Source of the DNA: Parafrankia sp. EUN1f
GTDB taxonomy: Bacteria; Actinomycetota; Actinomycetes; Frankiales; Frankiaceae
Reading direction: 5' to 3'
DNA: 64,000 bases
NCBI RefSeq assembly: GCF_000177675.1
Contig: NZ_ADGX01000039.1
Coordinates: 1 to 64,000 of the forward strand
The number at the start of each line of letters is the position of its first letter. Position 1 is the first letter of the stretch. The notes beneath the pieces were generated by a model. It had not been told where the DNA came from. It worked only from the letters and a program-made list of their open reading frames with translations, and did not search any database. The position numbers and the translations under genes are program-made. This document shows positions 1 to 8,386 of the stretch, piece after piece.

Positions 1-316
1 GCGGCTTCGCGCTGCGGCTTCGCGCTGCGGCTTCGCGCTGCGGCTTCGCGCTGCGGCTTCGCGCTGCGGCTTCGCGCTGCGGCTTCGCGCTGCGGCTTCG
101 CGCTGCGGCTTCGCGCTGCGGCTTCGCGCTGCGGCTTCGCGCTGCGGCTTCGCGCTGCGGCTTCGCGCTGCGGCTTCGCGCTGCGGCTTCGCGCTGCGGC
201 TTCGCGCTGCGGCTTCGCGCTGCGGCTTCGCGCTGCGGCTTCGCGCTGCGGCTTCGCGCTGCGGCTTCGCGCTGCGGCTTCGCGCTGCGGCTTCGCGCTG
301 CGGCTTCGCGCTGCGG
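1..316. repeat. 13-bp tandem repeat, about 24 copies
   Basis: The unit gcggcttcgcgct is repeated without a mismatch 24 times from base 1 to 312, plus a 4-base partial copy. The array probably continues to the left of the window. Because 13 is not a multiple of three, each forward frame cycles through all phases and gives a 13-residue peptide period without stops. No start codon or ribosome site was seen, so it is treated as non-coding minisatellite DNA. Confidence 0.95.
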
Positions 317-544
317 TCGCTGGCGGATCCGGGCCACCGAGCCCTTCGGCCTGGCTGCCCGGATTCACCCGCCGGCGGCACGGAACAGGCGCGCTTGGTT
401 CCAGTCTGTCCGATCTGTCCGACCTGTTCTATCTGTCTGATCTAATCGACCTGTCGGAACTAACCGATCTGACCGGCAATGTGCGGGCATGCCTGAGCCC
501 TACTGGTCGACCGGGTCGGTGTCGCGTGATGTCCGAGGCCGTGA
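317..544. other. intergenic region with short degenerate repeats
   Basis: No gene is visible. From about 405 to 475 the sequence repeats a degenerate 9-10 bp word of the form (c/g)atctgtc, broadly pyrimidine rich and less GC rich than the surroundings. It may hold the promoter of the following hydrolase gene, but no clear -35/-10 pair was identified. Confidence 0.4.
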
Positions 545-1297
545 ATGATGTCCGGTGTGGCGGTGAAGACGGTTCGTGTCGGGTTCGTGCCGTTGAGCGT
601 GGCGGCCCCCGCCGCCGGGGTGACGCCGCACGGCGGGGTCATCGTGGTGGGGGATGCCCGGGGCGTCACCGGCTATGTGCTCTCGGTCTGTGAGCAGCTC
701 CGTGACCTGGGATGGCTCGCGCTCGCTCCGCACATCTATCACCGCGACGGTGTCACGGAGGTGCCGCTGGCCGAGGGTGCGGCGCGGATGCGCACGCTGA
801 CGGCGCGCGGTCTCGACGAGGACATCGAGGCCGGGCTGACCTGGCTGGCCGAGGCCGGGATCGCGCGGGCGGCGACAGCGGTCATCGGGTTCTGCATGGG
901 CGGCACGGCCGCATTCCTGGCTGCGGCGCGGCACCGCCTCGCGGCGGCGGTGTCGTTCTACGGCGGGGCGGTCAGCGAGCCCTACTGGGCCGACGCACCG
1001 CCGCTGCTCGCGGTCGCGGGCGAGCTGCGCACCCCCTGGCTGGGCCTGTACGGGGAGAACGACACCTGGGTCACTCTCGGCGAGATCGGTTCCCTGCGGG
1101 CGGCGACCCGGAAGGCTCACGTCCCCACCGAGCTGGTGAGCTATCCGGGCGCCCAGCACGCGTTCCACACCCCGGAGCGCCCGGCGACCCACGACCCGGC
1201 CGCGGCGCGTGACGCCTGGGGGCGGATGCTCCGCTGGCTGCACACCCATTCCGGGGCGGAGCCGGACTCCGCCCCGGCGTCGGAGGCCACCGGCTGA
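545..1297 (+). CDS. dienelactone hydrolase family protein
   Basis: A 250-residue alpha/beta hydrolase of the dienelactone hydrolase family, which opens lactone or ester bonds such as those in the chlorocatechol/beta-ketoadipate pathways. The nucleophile motif GFCMGG (residues about 117-122) carries the family's catalytic cysteine in place of serine. The acidic member is visible in YGENDTW (about residue 178) and the histidine in GAQHAFH (about residue 204), so the Cys-Asp-His triad is complete. Length fits the family (about 230-250). Two adjacent ATG codons at 545 and 548 are possible starts. The last 20 residues after the WLHTH segment are low-complexity. It stands alone; the convergent neighbour is the decarboxylase on the other strand. 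The substrate cannot be told from sequence. Confidence 0.9.
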   Translation: MMSGVAVKTVRVGFVPLSVAAPAAGVTPHGGVIVVGDARGVTGYVLSVCEQLRDLGWLALAPHIYHRDGVTEVPLAEGAARMRTLTARGLDEDIEAGLTWLAEAGIARAATAVIGFCMGGTAAFLAAARHRLAAAVSFYGGAVSEPYWADAPPLLAVAGELRTPWLGLYGENDTWVTLGEIGSLRAATRKAHVPTELVSYPGAQHAFHTPERPATHDPAAARDAWGRMLRWLHTHSGAEPDSAPASEATG

Positions 1298-1355
1298 TCA
1301 GGTGGCTGCCCGGCCCACCCGGGTCAGACAGACCTCGCGGGCTAGGCCGCGAGGG

Positions 1356-2675
1356 CTAGGAGGGCAGGGACGGCGGGGTGTCGTCAGGGAACTCGAGTGC
1401 CACCAGGTCGTCGTAGGTCTCGCGCCGCCGCACCAGTTTCGCCTCCGCGCCCCGGACGAGGACCTCGGCCGGCCGGAGCTGGCTGTTGTAGTTGCTCGTC
1501 ATCGTCATTCCGTAGGCACCGGCCGTGAAGATCGCGACGAGATCGCCGGCCACCATTGCCGGCAGCGCCCGGCCTTTCGCCAGATAATCGCTCGACTCGC
1601 AGATCGGGCCGACCACGTCATACGCGACGAGATCGTCGACGGATTTCTGGTCGCGGGACCTGGGAATCGCCCCGTTTACCGGGCTTACCGGCCACATGAA
1701 GTGATAGCTGTCATACATTGCGGCCCGGGCGATGTGCGTCATACCCGCGTCGATCACGACGAGCTCCCGCTCGCCGGCCTGCTTGCGGTAACGGACGGCG
1801 GCGAGCAGGACACCCGCGTTGGCCGCGATTGTGCGGCCCGGCTCGAAGATGATCTGTCCGCCGCGGTGGACGAAGCCCTCCAGCCGGGGGCAGATGGCGT
1901 CGGCGAACTCATCCCAGCCCGGAGCGCTGCCCTCGGTGTACTCGGCGGGGAAGCCGCCACCGAGGTTGATCGTGGTGACCGGGTTCCCGGCGGCCTCGAT
2001 GTCGGCGACCAGGGCCAGCACCCGCTCGATCGCCATCGCGTATACCTGCGGGTCGAAGATGGGGCTGCCGATGTGGACGTGGATGCCCTCGGGCCGCAGG
2101 AAACCGTCGCCGGCCGCGCGGCTGAACAGGGCCGCGGCCCGCTCGATGTCCACCCCGAACTTGACGCCCCGGACCGCGGTGGTCGTCCGGGCCGGGGTGC
2201 GCAGGTCAGGGGCGATGTCGGGGTTGACCCGGATGGCCAGCCGGGGACGTCCGCCCTCCTCCCGCGCGATGCGGGCCAGGAGCGCGACCTCCTCCTCGGA
2301 CTCCACGTTGATGCAGCGGATGTCACGCCGCACCGCCTCGCGCAGCTCGTCGGCCGACTTGCCCACGCCGGCCAGGACGATGCGCTCGGGGTCGACGCCG
2401 GCGAGCAGGGCCCGGTGCAGCTCGCCGCCGCTGACCGTGTCGATCCCGGCGCCCTGGTCGCCGAGGATGCGGAGCAGGTGCACATTGCTCAGCGCCTTGG
2501 CGGAGAAACAGATGAGTGGATCGATCGACTCGAAGGCCTTGGCGAACCGGACGTAGTGGTCGACGAGCGTCGAGGCCGAGTAGACATACGTAGGAGTACC
2601 GAATTTCTCGGCAACCTCGCGCAACGGCGTCTGTTCGCACCACAAGGTGCCGTCGCGAAAAGAAAATTCGTCCAT
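1356..2675 (-). CDS. lysA: diaminopimelate decarboxylase (LysA-type fold III PLP enzyme)
   Basis: A 439-residue group IV PLP decarboxylase that would convert meso-diaminopimelate to lysine. The PLP lysine is K60 in ICFSAKALSN. The family signatures HVHIGS, NLGGGFPAEYT, FEPGRTIAANAG, the CESSDYL segment and the C-terminal GAYGMTMTSNYNSQ follow in the usual order. The start ATG at 2675 has a GAGG ribosome site 8-11 bases upstream. It is shorter than the usual actinobacterial LysA (about 460-480) and looks more like the compact variant, and it is not next to thrA/hom, so it may be a second copy or a specialised decarboxylase. The CESSDYL and SNYN motifs favour diaminopimelate over ornithine or arginine as substrate. 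Confidence 0.85.
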   Translation of the reverse strand: MDEFSFRDGTLWCEQTPLREVAEKFGTPTYVYSASTLVDHYVRFAKAFESIDPLICFSAKALSNVHLLRILGDQGAGIDTVSGGELHRALLAGVDPERIVLAGVGKSADELREAVRRDIRCINVESEEEVALLARIAREEGGRPRLAIRVNPDIAPDLRTPARTTTAVRGVKFGVDIERAAALFSRAAGDGFLRPEGIHVHIGSPIFDPQVYAMAIERVLALVADIEAAGNPVTTINLGGGFPAEYTEGSAPGWDEFADAICPRLEGFVHRGGQIIFEPGRTIAANAGVLLAAVRYRKQAGERELVVIDAGMTHIARAAMYDSYHFMWPVSPVNGAIPRSRDQKSVDDLVAYDVVGPICESSDYLAKGRALPAMVAGDLVAIFTAGAYGMTMTSNYNSQLRPAEVLVRGAEAKLVRRRETYDDLVALEFPDDTPPSLPS

Positions 2676-3197
2676 CTCATCCTCACCGTGATGGCCGGTG
2701 CCGGCCTACCCGGAACTATCACCGGGCTCGGTGGCAAAGGCTGACTAGAGGCTACGGCACCGATCGTTGGTGCCCCGTGCACGGATGACCGTTCCTGGCG
2801 GCGGTGATCGGCCGCGACGGATGTCGCCGACGGGGGAGCTGTCATCCCGCCCGCGACCTGCGGCGGTCGACCAGTGGCCAGCGGACCGCCTCGTTGCGGG
2901 ATCGGTGACTGGACATGTGGGTGCGGGCGCCGTCGTCCCCCATCTGGGTGGTCTCCCGGACGTCCCGAGGGCGTCGACGTAGCCAACAGCGTGAGGCGGC
3001 ACGATGAACGGCGACCGTCCACCCGCCGCCATCCCGTCGAATCGGGTGACTCAGTCGAAAAGTGTGGCCATACTCTCGAACGTCGCAGGTGGAGGGGCAT
3101 GTACGGGCTCGCCCGAGCCGGCGCGGGGCGGCGGGGTCACGTTCGCGTTGACATCGTTCGCGACTACTGACGTTCGCGGTTACCGAAGGGGAACACA
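2676..3197. other. intergenic region between divergent genes
   Basis: About 520 bases separate the decarboxylase from the SurE-like gene. Short ORFs exist on both strands but none has coding-like codon use together with a ribosome site. The segment should contain two divergent promoters. The only firm signal is the GAAGGGGA ribosome site just before the GTG at 3198. Confidence 0.5.
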
Positions 3198-4139
3198 GTG
3201 CTGGGTGCTGGTCGGTGGGGTGGGGACTTGAGGGCGACCTGCGGGCGCCGGCAGGCTGCGGTGGTGCTGCTCGCGGCACTGGTCGCCGGCGCCGCCGGCT
3301 GTGGCGGCGACGAGAAAGCCGATGGCTCGCCGGTGACCGAGGCCGCCACGACCAGTGCGAGCCCGACCGGCCCCGCGCCCATCGACATCCTGGTGACCAA
3401 CGACGACGGGGTCGGCGCACCCGGGATCGACGCGGTCGTCAAGGGCCTGAAGGCGATGCCCGCAGTGAACGTGACCGTCGTCGCACCGGCCGCCAACCAG
3501 TCCGGCACCGGTGGCAAAACCACCCAGCCGACGCCCGCGCATCATGACGCCACCACCGCCAGCGGTGTCCCCGCGACGGCCGTCGACGGGTACCCCGCGG
3601 ACTCCGTCCTGGTGGCGTTGGATGTCCTCGGGCTCAAGCCGGATGTCGTCGTCTCCGGCGTCAACCAGGGGCAGAACCTGGGTCCGGTGGTCGATCTCTC
3701 CGGAACCGTCGGTGCCGCCCGCGCCGCGGCGTCCCGAGGCATCCCGGCCATCGCGTCGAGCATGGGGTTCGGGGACACCTTCGACTACAGCGCCGGCGCG
3801 ACACTCGTGGTCGAGTGGATCACCAAGCACCGGGCGGAGTTCGCCGACCCGAAGGCGTCCGCGCGTACGCAGGAGAGCGTCGCGAACCTCAACATCCCGA
3901 ACTGCGCCGCCGGCGGTAAGGTCCGTGGCCTCAAGCAGCTGCCCACCCAGGCGAGCCTGCCGGACCTCGGCGGCGCGCTCGCCAAGCAGGACTGCGCCTC
4001 GACCGCGGAGCCGGCCGAGGAGGTGCCGGCGTTCAACGCGGGCTATGCGACCCTGACCGACATCCCGGTGGCCCCGGCCTCGGCCGCGTCTCCGTCTCCG
4101 TCGGCCCCGGCAGCGGTGCCCTCGCCGACCGCCTCCTGA
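3198..4139 (+). CDS. exported SurE-like 5'/3'-nucleotidase, lipoprotein
   Basis: A 313-residue protein with an N-terminal signal and a lipobox ending AAGC (residues about 31-34), followed by a SurE fold. SurE signatures are clear: ILVTNDDGVGAPGI with the metal-binding Asp-Asp pair (about residues 60-73), VVAPAANQSGTG, VVVSGVNQGQNLG and LSGTVGAARAA. SurE enzymes are metal-dependent nucleoside monophosphatases and are normally cytoplasmic, so a lipoprotein version implies a role outside the membrane, for example phosphate scavenging from nucleotides. A phosphate permease gene lies convergently just downstream. The tail is a low-complexity Ala/Pro/Ser stretch. The start is GTG at 3198 with a good ribosome site. 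Confidence 0.8.
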   Translation: MLGAGRWGGDLRATCGRRQAAVVLLAALVAGAAGCGGDEKADGSPVTEAATTSASPTGPAPIDILVTNDDGVGAPGIDAVVKGLKAMPAVNVTVVAPAANQSGTGGKTTQPTPAHHDATTASGVPATAVDGYPADSVLVALDVLGLKPDVVVSGVNQGQNLGPVVDLSGTVGAARAAASRGIPAIASSMGFGDTFDYSAGATLVVEWITKHRAEFADPKASARTQESVANLNIPNCAAGGKVRGLKQLPTQASLPDLGGALAKQDCASTAEPAEEVPAFNAGYATLTDIPVAPASAASPSPSAPAAVPSPTAS

Positions 4140-4158
4140 TCCACCGCGCCGCGATCGC

Positions 4159-5403
4159 TCACAGCGGAGGGCCGCGGCCGGTACTCCGCGAGGAGGCGCT
4201 CCGGCCCTCCTCGCGGACCCCTTCATGCCCGTAGACGATCACCGAACCGGCTCCGGGTCGCACCGGCACGGCCGTCTCGCCGCCCGGGCCGGCGGCGAGC
4301 TCGGCGCTGATGTCGGACGCCCGCGGCGCGTTGCGCAGGGCGAGCCAGAGCGCGCCGAGCAGGGCCAGCAGCAGGGCGGTGACGAGTCCGATCGCGAGCG
4401 GGTGCACCGGGATCGTCGTCAGGGCGTACACGGCCGCCGCGCAGCCGGCCGAGAACGGGATCGTGACGATCCAGGCGATGGCGAGCCGGCCGAACACCGA
4501 CCAGTTCACCGGCGCGCCCCCGTTTGCGCTGCCGACCCCGGTGATGGCGCCGGCCACGGTGTGGGTGGTCGAGACCGGGGCACCGACCGCGGTCGAGGCG
4601 AAGATGGTCGCCGCCGCGGACGTCTCTGCCGCGAACCCGCTGACGGGGCGCAGCTCGGTGATGCTCATGCCCATCGTGCGGACCAGCCGCCAGCCGCCGG
4701 ACAGGGTGCCGGCGGCGATCGCCACATGCGCCGAGAGCACCACCCACAGCGGGATGTCGAGATGATCGCCGCCCTCGAGGTGACCGGTGGCGACGAGCGT
4801 CGCGGCGATCACGCCCATCGTCTTCTGCGCGTCGTTGCCGCCGTGCCCGAGCGAGACCGCCGCCGATGACGCCAGCTGCGCGACCCGGAATCCGCGTTCG
4901 GTGCGGGCGGCGTCGCGCCGGGCGAGGACCAGGCGCATCAGGGCCATCAACAGGTATCCGACGACCAGGCCCGCGATCGGTGAGATGACCACGAACAGCA
5001 CGGTCTTCTGCAGGCTGGACGTCCGGATCGCGTCGGTGCCGGCGGCGGCCAGCCCGGCTCCCACCAGGCCACCGACGAGCGCGTGTGACGACGACGTCGG
5101 GACGCCGGCGTACCAGGACAGGTAGTTCCAGGTGATCGCCCCCAGCAGCGCCGCGAAGATCACGGCGAGGTTGACGTACGGCTCCTTCACGGTTGCCGCG
5201 ACGGTGTTCGCGACCAGGGTGCCGAAGATCGTGAAGGCGATCAGGTTGAACATCGCGGCCCAGGCGACCGCCCAGCGTGGCGGCAGCACCCGCGTCGCGA
5301 CCACGGTCGAGATCGCGTTCGCCGCGTCGTGGAAGCCGTTGGTGTAGTCGAACAGCAGCGCGAGCGCGATCAGTCCCACCAGCGAGACCGTCGTGAGGTC
5401 CAC
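4159..5403 (-). CDS. PiT family inorganic phosphate transporter
   Basis: A 414-residue polytopic membrane protein of the PiT (phosphate/sulfate permease) family, which imports metal-phosphate complexes with protons. The N-terminal repeat contains the signature DYTNGFHDAANAIST, and the second half has the related SLGHGGNDAQKTMG. About ten hydrophobic segments are spread through the protein, with the family's repeated SSSHALVGGLVG and VSTTHTVAGAITG loops. The start is GTG at 5403. The C-terminal 40 residues are soluble and variable. It is convergent with the SurE-like lipoprotein, leaving only about 20 bases between stops. No PhoU-like partner gene is adjacent. Confidence 0.9.
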   Translation of the reverse strand: MDLTTVSLVGLIALALLFDYTNGFHDAANAISTVVATRVLPPRWAVAWAAMFNLIAFTIFGTLVANTVAATVKEPYVNLAVIFAALLGAITWNYLSWYAGVPTSSSHALVGGLVGAGLAAAGTDAIRTSSLQKTVLFVVISPIAGLVVGYLLMALMRLVLARRDAARTERGFRVAQLASSAAVSLGHGGNDAQKTMGVIAATLVATGHLEGGDHLDIPLWVVLSAHVAIAAGTLSGGWRLVRTMGMSITELRPVSGFAAETSAAATIFASTAVGAPVSTTHTVAGAITGVGSANGGAPVNWSVFGRLAIAWIVTIPFSAGCAAAVYALTTIPVHPLAIGLVTALLLALLGALWLALRNAPRASDISAELAAGPGGETAVPVRPGAGSVIVYGHEGVREEGRSASSRSTGRGPPL

Positions 5404-6055
5404 ACCGGCGCGCTACCCGGCCGAGGTTGAGCCGAAAGGCGGCCGGAGGGTGAGCCCGGGTGCGAGCCGTCCGGGCGTCCGTCCGGCCGGCCGCTGTCGG
5501 TGGCCGGCGGGCGGGCGGCTGTCGGGCCGCTGGGCTGTTGTGGGTGGTGTGGTGGCGGTTACCCGTGTTGCCGACACATCTCGTGGTGGATCATGGGAAT
5601 CCGCCTGAAGCGGCAGCATGCCCCGCAATCGGCCGTCCGAGGCCCGTCGCCGGCTGGTATCTGGCCGTAACACGGCGGCTACCTTTCATGCCCGACTGTC
5701 AGACGTCCCACCCGAAAACGGGGAAAGCTCTACGTTTCCACTACCCCGAACGGGGGCTGGTGGTGACGGTGTTGGTGTTCCCGGCACCTTCCGGACGCCG
5801 CCGGCGCCCCGTTCGGGGGAGGGGGCGGCCAGAGCGTCGCGGGCCAGCGGGTGTGGGCCCCGGCACAACAGGGAGGTAGGCGGCCTTGATGGATGGGCAG
5901 GGTGCTGGCGGAGATGCCAGGGCTGGCGTGGTGGCTGTCCCGCCGTGTCGTGCAGCCAGGAACAACACATCAACAGACGGGCAACTGTGGCGGTGGGTGA
6001 GGGGCGGGTTCTCCGGATCCCGTGCTCCGCGGCCGCGGCCTGAGCTGGGTGCCGC
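5404..6055. other. gene-poor region with inverted repeat
   Basis: No convincing gene was found over about 650 bases upstream of the phosphate permease. Two copies of a GC-box, ccccgaacggggg near 5744 and ccccgttcgggggag near 5811, can pair as a long-range inverted repeat with a loop of about 50 bases. AT-richer patches near 5640-5740 could hold promoters. Confidence 0.4.
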
Positions 6056-6295
6056 GTGAGCGGCCGGCACAGCGCGCGGCGGCGGGCAGCCGGGCCCGTC
6101 CGCAGCCGGCAGGCCGACCGGGCCTACCGGGCGTTTCGCGCCCAGGTCGCGGACCGGGCCTGCCGCCCGGCGCCTCCTGTGCTCCGGGACGCCGCCGACC
6201 GCAGGTCCGCGCTGCTCGCCACCACGGCCAGCCTGATGACGATCGCGCTCGCCTTCGGGATGCTCGGTCTGATGGCCTTCGGATCCGCGGCATGA
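6056..6295 (+). CDS. possible small membrane protein
   Basis: A 79-residue ORF starting with GTG. The first 50 residues are very arginine-rich. The last 28 form one hydrophobic segment (LLATTASLMTIALAFGMLGL) that could be a C-terminal membrane anchor. Codon third positions are strongly G/C, as in the real genes nearby, and the neighbouring stretch otherwise holds no gene. The ribosome site is weak. It is not recognised as a member of a known family. It may be a genuine tail-anchored small protein or a chance ORF. Confidence 0.4.
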   Translation: MSGRHSARRRAAGPVRSRQADRAYRAFRAQVADRACRPAPPVLRDAADRRSALLATTASLMTIALAFGMLGLMAFGSAA

Positions 6296-6583
6296 GCGGC
6301 TCGGGGTCCAGCCCGGTCGGGCGATGCGCCGGAAGGCCGCTGTCCCTGCGCGGCGGCCGACCGGGCGCCCAGGCGGGCGGCCAGGCGGGCGGCCAGGCGG
6401 GCCGGGTGATCCGTCCGCCCGCGAAGGTCCGGACGCCCGTCTTCCTGACGCGAACCTGCCTGGTCCTGTCGCGGCATCCGGTTCCCGCCCCGCCCTACCC
6501 GCGTGGCGACAGCGGCGCCCGCGAGGCCTGACCCGGACCCTCTCCGGCTCGGCCTGGTCTGACCTGTTACGGCTTGTTGGAGT
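6296..6583. other. intergenic, no gene seen
   Basis: About 290 bases without a convincing gene on either strand. A short run of the 10-base unit caggcgggcgg, about three copies, occurs at 6371-6402. Confidence 0.4.
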
Positions 6584-6641
6584 CCACCGCGGACGGCATC
6601 GCCCGACATCAACTCGTGTCGGGCGATGCCGTCCGCGGTGG
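6584..6641 (-). terminator. perfect 25-bp hairpin after tetR
   Basis: Bases 6584-6608 and 6617-6641 are exact reverse complements, leaving an 8-base loop (tcaactcg). The hairpin lies 30 bases past the stop codon of the TetR gene. There is no T-run, as is common for actinobacterial terminators. The length and perfection of the stem are unusual. Confidence 0.7.
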
Positions 6642-6671
6642 CGTCCGCCGTGGCCAGGGGTTGGGCGGGGC

Positions 6672-7385
6672 TCAGTCGGCCTGCGCCAGATGGTCGGCCT
6701 GGGCGAGGTGGTCGGCCGGCGCCACGTGCTTGGCTGGCGGCAGTTGCCGGAATCCGGCAATAAGCACGGCGATGTCCGCGGAGACGACCTCGGTGAACGA
6801 GCTGCCGGCGTACGCGCCGGCGGCCCAGTGGCGAGCACCCTCGCTGATCAGGGACTGCGCCAGCCGTGCCAGCCGTGCCGCGTCGACATGTGGGGGCAGC
6901 TCGCCGGCGGCCACCGCGCGCTCGAAGAGCTCGCCGAGGATCAGTGTCGATCGGGAGGCCGCCTCGCCGGAGGTGAGGGCTCGGTACTCGTAGCGGAGGC
7001 CTTCGAGGACCATCTCCATGATCAGTTCGGGTGGGTTCCGGCGCATCGACCGCTCGAGTGAGCTCAGCGTCGCGGTGACGACCGCTGAGATCTCGTAGGG
7101 GCCGTGGGACAGCTCCCGCGCCGTGTCCCTGGCCGCGTCGGTGGACTGCATGCTGATCTCGAAAAGCAGGTCCTCCTTGCGCGGGAAGTAGAAGTAGAAC
7201 AGCCCCTTGGAAACCCCGGCCGCCCGGCAGATGTCGGCGACCGTGGTCTCTGCGTACCCGTTGGCGCGCCACAGCGCGAGCGCCGCCTGGACCAGCACGC
7301 GCTTGGTCTCGCGTGATCGAGCCTGCTGGTAGGACGCGCGCCGCTGACCACGGTCAGCACCTGTGCTGGCTCCTCCGGCGGTCAT
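6672..7385 (-). CDS. TetR family transcriptional regulator
   Basis: A 237-residue one-component regulator. The N-terminal helix-turn-helix is typical of TetR: ALWRANGYAETTVADICRAA followed by GVSKGLFYFYFPRKEDLL (about residues 40-75). The C-terminal part should bind a small hydrophobic ligand, but its class cannot be told. The last 20 residues are a short tandem repeat of the unit ADHLAQ. It is divergent from the VOC gene at 7531 across 145 bases, so it probably controls itself and perhaps that gene. Confidence 0.9.
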   Translation of the reverse strand: MTAGGASTGADRGQRRASYQQARSRETKRVLVQAALALWRANGYAETTVADICRAAGVSKGLFYFYFPRKEDLLFEISMQSTDAARDTARELSHGPYEISAVVTATLSSLERSMRRNPPELIMEMVLEGLRYEYRALTSGEAASRSTLILGELFERAVAAGELPPHVDAARLARLAQSLISEGARHWAAGAYAGSSFTEVVSADIAVLIAGFRQLPPAKHVAPADHLAQADHLAQAD

Positions 7386-7413
7386 CGCGCGATTCTAACG
7401 CTGTCCGAGAATG

Positions 7414-7428
7414 TTGACTCGATTTCAA
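7414..7428. promoter_or_regulatory. possible promoter/operator in tetR-VOC gap
   Basis: The AT-rich segment ttgactcgatttcaa shows TTGA and TCAA half sites separated by 7 bases, in the short gap between the TetR and VOC genes. TTGACT could also be a -35 element. No good -10 was found at the right distance. This is a weak assignment based on position. Confidence 0.25.
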
Positions 7429-7530
7429 TTGCCGGATTAGCGTTGAGCGGCGGCCGGCCGGACGCCCGGACAGCGCGCCGACGTCCGCTCGGGTCGCACC
7501 TGGAGCCCCTCGCACCCTGGGAGCATCGCC

Positions 7531-8082
7531 GTGCCGGTCGCTGGTCTGCCCATCTCGATCAATCCGAACATCCTGCCGGGAGTGGTCCGTCAGAACGGGT
7601 ACGTCGTGCGCGATCTCGACGCCACGATCGCCGCCTGGTTGAGCCTGGGGATCGGCCCGTGGTACGTGCTGCGCGAGCGTCCCCAGGTCGGCCTTTACCG
7701 CGGCCAGGAATGCGAGGTGACGGTGTCGGTGGCGTTCGCGAACAGTGGTGACCTGCAGCTCGAACTGATTGCGCAGCACGGCGACGAGCCCAGCATCTAC
7801 ACCGAGTTCCTCGAGTCCGGGCGCGAAGGCTACCACCAGCTCGCCTTCTGGGCGCCGGACTTCGACGCGACCATGAGCGCGGTGACGGCCGCCGGCCTGC
7901 CGGTCGTGTGGTCGGGCGGCGGCGACGGGGGAACCCGCTTCGCCTACGTCGAACCGCCGGCGGGTCCGGCGACCATCATCGAGATCATGGAGCTCAATCC
8001 CGCCACCGAGGGCATGGCCGGTCTCGTCCGCGCGGCGGCCGAGAACTGGGACGGCAGCGACCCGGTCCGCTCGATCGGCTGA
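7531..8082 (+). CDS. VOC (glyoxalase/bleomycin resistance) superfamily protein
   Basis: A 183-residue protein of the vicinal oxygen chelate fold. Two beta-alpha-beta-beta-beta modules are visible: an N-terminal one with GYVVRDLDATIAAWLSLGIGPWYVL and a C-terminal one beginning HQLAFWAPDFDATMSAVTAAGLPVV. Metal-ligand candidates are a His in YHQLAFWA and a Glu in IIEIME near the C-terminus. The pattern resembles the VOC_4/methylmalonyl-CoA epimerase-like group, but the substrate is unknown. The start is GTG at 7531. The gene is divergent from the TetR regulator, which may control it. Confidence 0.8.
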   Translation: MPVAGLPISINPNILPGVVRQNGYVVRDLDATIAAWLSLGIGPWYVLRERPQVGLYRGQECEVTVSVAFANSGDLQLELIAQHGDEPSIYTEFLESGREGYHQLAFWAPDFDATMSAVTAAGLPVVWSGGGDGGTRFAYVEPPAGPATIIEIMELNPATEGMAGLVRAAAENWDGSDPVRSIG

Positions 8083-8146
8083 GGACCCGCCCAAGGCGGA
8101 GGCTCCCGAGCCCCGGCCTGCTGCTGCCGCCGTTGCCGTTGCTCGG

Positions 8147-8205
8147 GACCAGGATCTGAGGATCCTGGTCGTAAGAACGACGAAAATCCACAGATTTTGC
8201 GGACT
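8147..8205. repeat. dispersed hairpin element, copy 1 (convergent terminator)
   Basis: Three consecutive small hairpins: gaccaggatc/gatcctggtc with a 4-base loop (8147-8170), gtcgt/acgac (about 8168-8181), and aaaatc/gatttt (about 8184-8199). It sits between the convergent VOC and solute-binding protein genes and so could terminate both. Closely related sequence recurs at 15437-15466, 29438-29495 and 56165-56195. Confidence 0.65.
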
Positions 8206-8386
8206 CGCAACCCGGCCAACCGCCCCGCGGGCTGCCCCCAGGCGAGAATCCGAGCACTCTTGTCGGCAAGAGCCGGTCGCGCACCGCGATCTTGTGTCCA
8301 GGCTCCCCGGCGAAAAGGTCCTCATCCCTTCATCCGGTCGACCAGAGCCGGCCGGTTCGGTCGATCCGAGCCGGCCGGCTCGGGGG

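Noticed and set aside
1-316. CRISPR array
   Set aside because: The repeats are directly adjacent with no spacers.
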